DNA of 6,090 bases, from contig JAQBTI010000140.1 in the NCBI GenBank assembly GCA_027624995.1, positions 1 through 6,090 on the forward strand, read 5' to 3'. A program made the position numbers and the translations under genes. Below are positions 5,072 through 6,090 of this stretch, piece after piece. Every line of letters begins with the position of its first letter. Positions within the stretch are counted from its first letter, which is position 1. This DNA comes from Chloroflexota bacterium. GTDB taxonomy: Bacteria > Chloroflexota > Dehalococcoidia > Lucifugimonadales > CATQGZ01. Under the pieces are notes generated by a model. That model worked only from the letters and a program-made list of their open reading frames with translations. It was not told where the DNA came from and did not search any database.

Positions 5072-5915
5072 TGTATGGAGCCATGGCCTAGTCCAGCAAG
5101 CGATTGACATGCACAATTCGGCTTATGGCAAGAACTTTTCCGTCCAGGGACGCGCTGACAAAGTCTATCCAGACCTGCGGGACCGTCTGAACTGGGACTG
5201 GGTATGTAACGATCAGGCTTCCGAACTTAGGGCGGCCGTAGAGGTCAAGAGACTTACCAGGCAGCTTGCAGAACAGACTCATTCCGAACTACACAAGATC
5301 GGGCAGGGAATCTCTGAAGGCATCCGAGACAGACTCCGGGGCTCGTGTTCTTTGTCCGTGGACTTGCCAGGTCCCGAATTCAAAGTGGGTGGTTCAGCAC
5401 AACGTAACAGGTTGATAGAGCATCTCGCGGGATTTGTCGTCGAGAACGCCAAAGAACTGCCTGATGAGGGCACAAAAACGGTCAGGCTGGAAGCAGGAGA
5501 TCGATTGTCGGAGGTGCTGCCAGCAGGCACGTGGTTAGAGCTATATAAGCACGACCCTGCAAAGCTGAAACTGGCAGCCAGGCAACTGAACTATCTCCGC
5601 GTCTGCTTTGGCTGGGGGACGTTCGGAGCTACCGAAATCCTCACAGGTGATGAGCTTGCCGAGTTCCGAAAGTTGATAAAGAAGGTGAGCAGACAGCTCG
5701 GCGTTGCAAGACAGATGGGGATACAAGAGACGGTGCTTGTGCTTGTTGAGATAGGTTTCAGCGCTGCTGATCCACGTGCGATAGAAAGTACCGTGCGCAG
5801 TCTGGTCCGAGAGGAATACGACAATATCGACCACATTTATCTGGTGGGTTACCCTGCTGTCCGGCGGCTAGGAGGTATTGCAGGTCCTCCACAACCTGAG
5901 TCAGCGTCACCCTAG
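5064..5915 (+). CDS. Unrecognised protein with a possible PD-(D/E)XK nuclease signature
   Basis: A 283-residue soluble protein of no family I can name. Its N-terminal part contains P36-D37, then W-D45-W-V-C-N-D50 and, ten residues on, a strand with A-A-V-E60-V-K62. The D-x9-E-x-K arrangement resembles the catalytic core of PD-(D/E)XK nucleases; this is inference from one motif. A long helix follows (about 64-92), then a beta-like L-S-V-D-L-P-G segment. The C-terminal part has a strand V-L-V-L-V-E (224-229), a helix and a second strand H-I-Y-L-V-G (257-262). No signal peptide or membrane segment is seen. Start: ATG 5064 overlaps the lipoprotein stop by 8 bases; in-frame ATGs at 5010 and 5040 would overlap more, and no strong ribosome site separates the choices. 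It ends at TAG 5913-5915. Confidence 0.75.
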   Translation: MTDVWSHGLVQQAIDMHNSAYGKNFSVQGRADKVYPDLRDRLNWDWVCNDQASELRAAVEVKRLTRQLAEQTHSELHKIGQGISEGIRDRLRGSCSLSVDLPGPEFKVGGSAQRNRLIEHLAGFVVENAKELPDEGTKTVRLEAGDRLSEVLPAGTWLELYKHDPAKLKLAARQLNYLRVCFGWGTFGATEILTGDELAEFRKLIKKVSRQLGVARQMGIQETVLVLVEIGFSAADPRAIESTVRSLVREEYDNIDHIYLVGYPAVRRLGGIAGPPQPESASP

Positions 5916-5995
5916 AGCACCTTCTCCTCCTGGGCCTTCCACCCCTGCTCGAGGGCCGAGCGTTCGGACAGGTTGACCCGCGGACGGGCCTGCTG
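5912..5995 (-). pseudogene. Possible C-terminal coding remnant, convergent with the gene at 5064-5915
   Basis: On the - strand, 27 codons lie between an in-frame TAA (5996-5998) and a terminal TAG (5912-5914). They read protein-like, ending L-S-E-R-S-A-L-E-Q-G-W-K-A-Q-E-E-K-V-L, an amphipathic helical tail of the kind that closes many enzymes. There is no ATG, GTG or TTG start and no continuation in the other - frames, so an intact gene is excluded. Its stop shares the palindrome CTAG (5912-5915) with the + strand stop. It could be the end of a decayed gene or a chance open stretch; the family is not identified. Confidence 0.25.
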
Positions 5996-6041
5996 TTAGC
6001 CTTCCCGCGTCGCCGCACTATTAGCCCTTTCACCCGGCGGC

Positions 6042-6048
6042 GGGAGGT
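6042..6048 (+). promoter_or_regulatory. Strong Shine-Dalgarno site for the gene at the right edge
   Basis: GGGAGGT (6042-6048) is almost fully complementary to the 16S rRNA 3' end and stands 6 bases before ATG 6055. It is the best ribosome site in the window and the main evidence that a gene begins here. Confidence 0.65.
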
Positions 6049-6054
6049 GCCTCG

Positions 6055-6090
6055 ATGCAGCCGATTTTCCCCGGCCAGGGCCGCGTTCCA
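6055..6090 (+). CDS. Start of a gene running off the window (partial)
   Basis: Twelve codons from ATG 6055, reading M-Q-P-I-F-P-G-Q-G-R-V-P, remain open to the window edge. The near-perfect ribosome site just upstream makes a real start likely. Nothing in these twelve residues identifies the product: there is no signal peptide-like charge-plus-hydrophobic pattern and no known motif. It lies 139 bases after the preceding + strand gene, in GC-rich sequence similar to the leuD region rather than to the two genes before it. Confidence 0.5.
   Translation, partial: MQPIFPGQGRVP

Noticed and set aside
5758..6033. 91-codon - strand open frame across the right-hand gap
   Set aside because: It is Arg/Gly/Ser-rich, lies mostly antisense to the 3' end of the gene at 5064-5915, and looks like a shadow of GC-rich sequence.
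1..6090. CRISPR array, tRNA or rRNA gene
   Set aside because: No regularly spaced repeats were seen, nor any cloverleaf-like or rRNA-like sequence.

Overview
The window is bacterial. Genes are tightly packed, nearly all on the + strand, with several 4-base ATGA overlaps, recognisable Shine-Dalgarno sites, GTG starts at two genes and one lipoprotein signal peptide. The taxon cannot be fixed from this sequence. A free-living, possibly environmental bacterium with a leucine pathway is clear. The mix of MNT/HEPN, DUF4258/YgiT and acetamidase genes would suit a Chloroflexota-like genome, but that is only a guess.

Layout. Bases 2-127 are the last 41 codons of leuC (3-isopropylmalate dehydratase large subunit). 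Its partner leuD lies at 1918-2559 in the same orientation. The two subunit genes, normally adjacent, are separated by about 1.79 kb of accessory cargo, all co-oriented with the operon. In order the cargo is: a DUF4258 putative toxin (160-444) overlapped by a YgiT-type zinc-finger putative antitoxin (441-668); an MNT nucleotidyltransferase of the MntA type (702-1058) overlapped by a broken HepT/HEPN toxin gene (1055-1335), which has an internal deletion and frameshift; and a GIY-YIG-fold protein with a long internal insertion (1353-1898), ending 19 bases before leuD.

After leuD comes a small unrecognised gene overlapping it by 4 bases (2556-2921), then an acetamidase/formamidase family gene (2958-3890). 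A 140-base gap is followed by a two-gene unit that looks less GC-rich: a helical lipoprotein of unknown function (4031-5071) and an overlapping gene (5064-5915) for an unrecognised protein with a possible PD-(D/E)XK nuclease signature. The right edge holds a possible short coding remnant on the - strand (5912-5995) and, behind a near-perfect Shine-Dalgarno, the first codons of a gene running off the window (6055-6090).

Function. LeuC and LeuD together isomerise 2-isopropylmalate to 3-isopropylmalate in leucine synthesis. The cargo between them consists of toxin-antitoxin/defence-type modules that probably ride on leu operon transcription. One module (MntA-HepT) has lost its toxin while the antitoxin enzyme looks intact. 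Composition differs along the window: hand counts of one 60-base block each gave 43 G+C in leuD (2161-2220), 30 in the GIY-YIG gene (1681-1740) and 27 in the lipoprotein gene (4261-4320). These are single samples, but they fit acquired segments placed in a GC-richer backbone.
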